Source: Rutpela maculata
Lineage: Eukaryota > Arthropoda > Insecta > Coleoptera > Cerambycidae
Reading direction: 5' to 3'
Length of the DNA stretch: 64,000 nucleotides
Assembly (NCBI GenBank): GCA_936432065.2
Contig: OW386293.2
Location: 66,109,965-66,173,964, forward strand
Position numbers and translations under genes: made by a program. Within the stretch, counting starts at the first letter, position 1. Each line of letters starts with the position of its first letter. The notes beneath the pieces are model-generated. The model had not been told where the DNA came from. It was given only the letters and a program-made list of their open reading frames with translations, and did no database searches. Of the stretch, positions 61,131-64,000 are shown piece after piece.

Positions 61131-64000
61131 TTTTTTTTAGCTAGCTAAAAACCAGTCACCCTTCTCTGTGGCTCCGACCCTCACAGAGGGGAGCTGGTAG
61201 TAACGGTAGCCACTCCCCACGCCCGTGGGGTGAGTGACTACTGGGTCCGTGAATCGTGTGCCCTGAGCAGACGTAATGAACCGAGAATGACGGCCTTCTG
61301 CATTCTGCCGGCTAAGACCTCTGCCGAGTTTCGGCATGCCGGTATGATCTTAAGTTCCGAAAGCAGTGTGTGTCTCGTTCCACCGAGGGCTCCTATAATC
61401 AGTACCACTATCTTAACAGTATGGTCTGGATACAGTCTGCGGAGTTCGAAGAGCAGATCTCGATATTTTGTCCGTTTTTCCTCCTCCTTCAAGACAATGT
61501 TGTTCTCCGCGGGAGCCGAGAACTCCACGACGAACATTGTCTTGAGTTGATGGTCGAGGAGTACTACGTCAGGCTTGTTGGCTTGTATTTGCCTGACGGT
61601 GGGAAAAGAGTAGTTCCAATAAATTAGACACTTCTCATTTCCCACAACGGACTCAATATCCCCCGTAGCGTAAGGCAGCACTGGTGTTTCGTCTATCCCA
61701 TACGAGTGCCTTAAATGGTAGTAAAGCACTCGTAATGCTCCGTCGTGCCTTTGGATATAGGCCGAGACTGCATATGTCGGGCAAGCCGACAGCAAGTGCA
61801 TAAGAGTCTCTGGCGCCCTGCGGCAGGCCCTGCAGCTGACATCAGGGACCTCTATACCCATGACACGACTACGATAGACGAGGGTGTTAAATACACCATC
61901 CTGGCAAGCCATTATGAATCCCTCGGTCTCAGACTTCAGCCCGGCTGACCTTAAGAAGGCAAAGGTCAGCCTTTCGGATAAGCCAAGGTTTTCTATATTT
62001 TTATAGAAAACTCCATGCATTGGCTTATCCGTGTGAAGCTGCAGAAAGTTGTTGTGTTCTGCAGCTTTAATTTGGGCTTTTCGCCGAGCAGGTTCCAACT
62101 CGGTGACAGAGTCGCGATTTACCCGCTCGACGTCGAAGGAGAGACCAAGTTCATCGGCTGCTCTCTGTGCTGCCTTAAACAGAAAGGCTCCTACCCCTGC
62201 ATTTTCATGGTCTCGGACCATGCAGAGGAGGGGATCCGAACTCCTGATGACCTTACAGGCTCCATCCAGAACCATCCTATTATGGAGACTCTCCAAACTC
62301 AAGAGTCCACGGCCTCCCCGATGTCGTGGGAGGTATAGCCGTGGAACAGACGATTTAGGATGCAAACTCCTATTGAGATGCATCTTCTTGCGGGTTCCTA
62401 CGTCGAGTTGACGCAACTCTTCTTGAGTCCATTTCACTACTCCAAAGGAGTAGAGAAGGATCGGAACGGCAAGCATGTTGGTAGCAGACACCTTGTTCTT
62501 CCCCGACAGCTCTGAAGACCAGATCTGTCGGAGTCGGTGCTGATACTTGCCGCGGAGAGCATTTTTCACTACACTCACTTCTTGGGTGGAGCGTTGCTCG
62601 ACACCCAAGTAAGTGTACGACTCTCCGGCATCTAGATGATGTAAGATGCTTCCGTCCACGAGCTGCGCGTCCTCTCCGTAGTTCCCGCATCGTCCTCTCT
62701 TGAGATGGACCAGTGCACATTTGTCTAATCCGAACTCCATGCCGACAGCCTGCGTGTACTCCTGTACCACCCTGAGGGACTGGTGTAGGTCCCTCTCTCC
62801 GGAGGCATAAAGTTTAAGGTCATCCATATAAAACAGATGGGTGACCTTATGCCTGCTATCGCCAGGGGTACCGCAGTTGTATCCACGGGTTTTCCGGAGC
62901 GAAACGGATAATGGCAGTAATGAGATGCAAAATAGAAGGGGGCTGAGGGAGTCTCCCTGAAATACTCCCCTTCTGAAATATACCGGCTCCGTCTGGACTC
63001 TATCGTTACCCGATGTTATGGTAAAGCGAGTCCTCCAGAGCGGCATCAGTACGTCGATACATCTCACTACGGGACCGGGCACCGCAAGACATTGGAGCAA
63101 GTGTACAATGAGCTCGTGTGATGTCATGTCAAATGCCTTGCGGTAATCGATCCAGGCCATGGAGAGGTTACGCTTATACTGCACGGAGTCCTGCGTGACA
63201 CACCTGTCAATCAGCAGGTTCTCCTTGCAGCCAGCGACACCTCTCTTTGACCCTCGTTGCTCATATATCCGCTCGTAAACCGGTTCAACTGCATGGAGCA
63301 CCCGCATGTACAAAATGCGTGTAAACACCTTGTAGCATGCGTTTAAACAGGTTATCGGCCGGTAGTTCTTTGGGTCAGACAAATCTCCGTTCTTCGGGAT
63401 CAGCACTGTCCGCCCCTCGACAACCCAAGAAGGAATTTGCTGCTCCCCATTTAGCCATGAATTGAAAATTCTGGCCAAATGGTGGTGGGTACTGGGTAAT
63501 TTTTTCCACCAATAGTTGTTTATCCCATCGGGATCTGGAGCAGCAAAGTTCTTAGAGCCCTCAAGAGCTCTTCGAACCTCTTCTGGAGTTATCGGTTGGC
63601 ACACCTCGTTTGGTTGTTGAAGCCTTTGACAGAAGGCTTCAAAGTGTGCCAGGGCTGGAGAGTCTTGGTTGAGTGGAAGCTTCTCCTCGTAAAGCGTTTT
63701 CCAGAAATTTTCCACCTGATCTACAGTCGGCGGATTCTCTGCAACACGCGGAGGCGGTTCGAAAAGGCGCGAGGGCTTTTGGCGGAAGAGTTTATTTTCC
63801 GCTAGCCCCTTCGCCCGCCTCACTAGTGATTTTTTACAAACCACTAGCATCCGTATCCTGTCGAGACAGTGCTGTTTGGTGGTTCGCAGCACTGCCTCAT
63901 TGAGTGTGTGATGGACGCGTCTTAAGTTGGCGGCTATTCGACGCACTTTAGGCGTAAATGGCCTATTGGCCGCCATGTAGTCCATCACACATTGGATATG
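61130..64000 (-). mobile_element. Dong/R4-clade LINE, copy 6 (runs off right edge)
   Basis: The least damaged copy, open over the whole visible part of the ORF, with 3' UTR and poly-A at 61130-61138. It is in the same subfamily as copies 1, 3 and 4. Its 5' end lies beyond the window. Confidence 0.9.
61238..64000 (-). CDS. Dong/R4-clade LINE polyprotein, copy 6 (5' end outside window)
   Basis: The frame is open from the right edge to a stop at 61238, more than 920 codons. The N-terminal part has a basic helical stretch (KVRRIAANLRRVHHTLNEA). Reverse transcriptase blocks are GINNYWWKKLP, GRTVLIPKNGDL, NYRPITCLNACYKVF, AWIDYRKAFDMTSHE, RRGVFQGDSLSPLLF, HLFYMDDLKLYA. The CRACRRAPETLMHLLSAC finger and the NKPDVVLLDHQ...FVVEFSAP endonuclease follow. 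All catalytic motifs that I can check look intact, so this is the best candidate here for a recently active gene. No start is assigned because the frame is open at the edge. Confidence 0.92.
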   Translation of the reverse strand, partial: HIQCVMDYMAANRPFTPKVRRIAANLRRVHHTLNEAVLRTTKQHCLDRIRMLVVCKKSLVRRAKGLAENKLFRQKPSRLFEPPPRVAENPPTVDQVENFWKTLYEEKLPLNQDSPALAHFEAFCQRLQQPNEVCQPITPEEVRRALEGSKNFAAPDPDGINNYWWKKLPSTHHHLARIFNSWLNGEQQIPSWVVEGRTVLIPKNGDLSDPKNYRPITCLNACYKVFTRILYMRVLHAVEPVYERIYEQRGSKRGVAGCKENLLIDRCVTQDSVQYKRNLSMAWIDYRKAFDMTSHELIVHLLQCLAVPGPVVRCIDVLMPLWRTRFTITSGNDRVQTEPVYFRRGVFQGDSLSPLLFCISLLPLSVSLRKTRGYNCGTPGDSRHKVTHLFYMDDLKLYASGERDLHQSLRVVQEYTQAVGMEFGLDKCALVHLKRGRCGNYGEDAQLVDGSILHHLDAGESYTYLGVEQRSTQEVSVVKNALRGKYQHRLRQIWSSELSGKNKVSATNMLAVPILLYSFGVVKWTQEELRQLDVGTRKKMHLNRSLHPKSSVPRLYLPRHRGGRGLLSLESLHNRMVLDGACKVIRSSDPLLCMVRDHENAGVGAFLFKAAQRAADELGLSFDVERVNRDSVTELEPARRKAQIKAAEHNNFLQLHTDKPMHGVFYKNIENLGLSERLTFAFLRSAGLKSETEGFIMACQDGVFNTLVYRSRVMGIEVPDVSCRACRRAPETLMHLLSACPTYAVSAYIQRHDGALRVLYYHLRHSYGIDETPVLPYATGDIESVVGNEKCLIYWNYSFPTVRQIQANKPDVVLLDHQLKTMFVVEFSAPAENNIVLKEEEKRTKYRDLLFELRRLYPDHTVKIVVLIIGALGGTRHTLLSELKIIPACRNSAEVLAGRMQKAVILGSLRLLRAHDSRTQ

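Noticed and set aside
1..64000. tRNA, rRNA or other structural RNA genes
   Set aside because: I saw no cloverleaf box A/B pair or rRNA-like block; a tRNAscan or Infernal run would be needed to exclude small ones.

Overview
Kind of DNA. This looks like transposon-dominated insect nuclear DNA. It is AT-rich, and I found no host gene that I can defend in 64 kb. The element mix points to an insect: an env-bearing Ty3/gypsy errantivirus family, an R1-clade LINE, Dong/R4-clade LINEs in (ATT)n, Tc1/mariner elements with DD41D spacing, piggyBac, hAT and Crypton remnants, and copia. I cannot name the order or species.

Layout, left half. 1-4171 is a minus-strand Ty1/copia element that runs off the left edge; it sits inside the pol of a plus-strand gypsy fragment (4172-6369). 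A cluster of TTTAAA palindromes and decayed hAT (6612-6974) and piggyBac (7381-8760) transposases follow. A TIR element (9730-12480) carries a nested DD41D mariner (9957-12356). A decayed LINE, a short TA-tailed repeat and a tandem MITE-like repeat lead to the errantivirus complex (14.6-33.3 kb). That complex has copy A (minus, itself interrupted by an R1-clade LINE with a 12-bp target duplication) and copy B (plus), joined head-to-head through a perfect 32-bp-arm palindrome. Copy C (minus) is a nearly identical inverted duplicate of the 3' part of B. None of the three copies can be a complete provirus.

Layout, right half. 33.3-36 kb is mostly featureless apart from one MITE. A multi-exon Crypton-type tyrosine recombinase pseudogene (36275-38940, minus) is split by a long-TIR foldback element with a TATA duplication. 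Three copies of a repeat studded with GGCCACACAA sites follow (39.0, 41.3, 47.7 kb). A Russian-doll set of inverted repeats (43077-47251) has a second DD41D mariner at its centre. A DDE transposase pseudogene with a SWIM zinc finger (48396-50312) and a CR1-like LINE (50905-52716) lead into a stack of six minus-strand Dong/R4-clade LINE copies (52717 to the right edge), separated by poly-A and (AAT)n tracts.

How it fits together. The window is a record of nested insertions. The LINE enzymes with long open frames (R1-clade at 15459-17303, Dong copies 1 and 6) are the youngest-looking parts. The most interesting signals are structural: the head-to-head errantivirus palindrome and inverted duplicate, the dyad-centred nesting at 43-47 kb, the microsatellite-anchored LINE stack, and the spliced Crypton recombinase.
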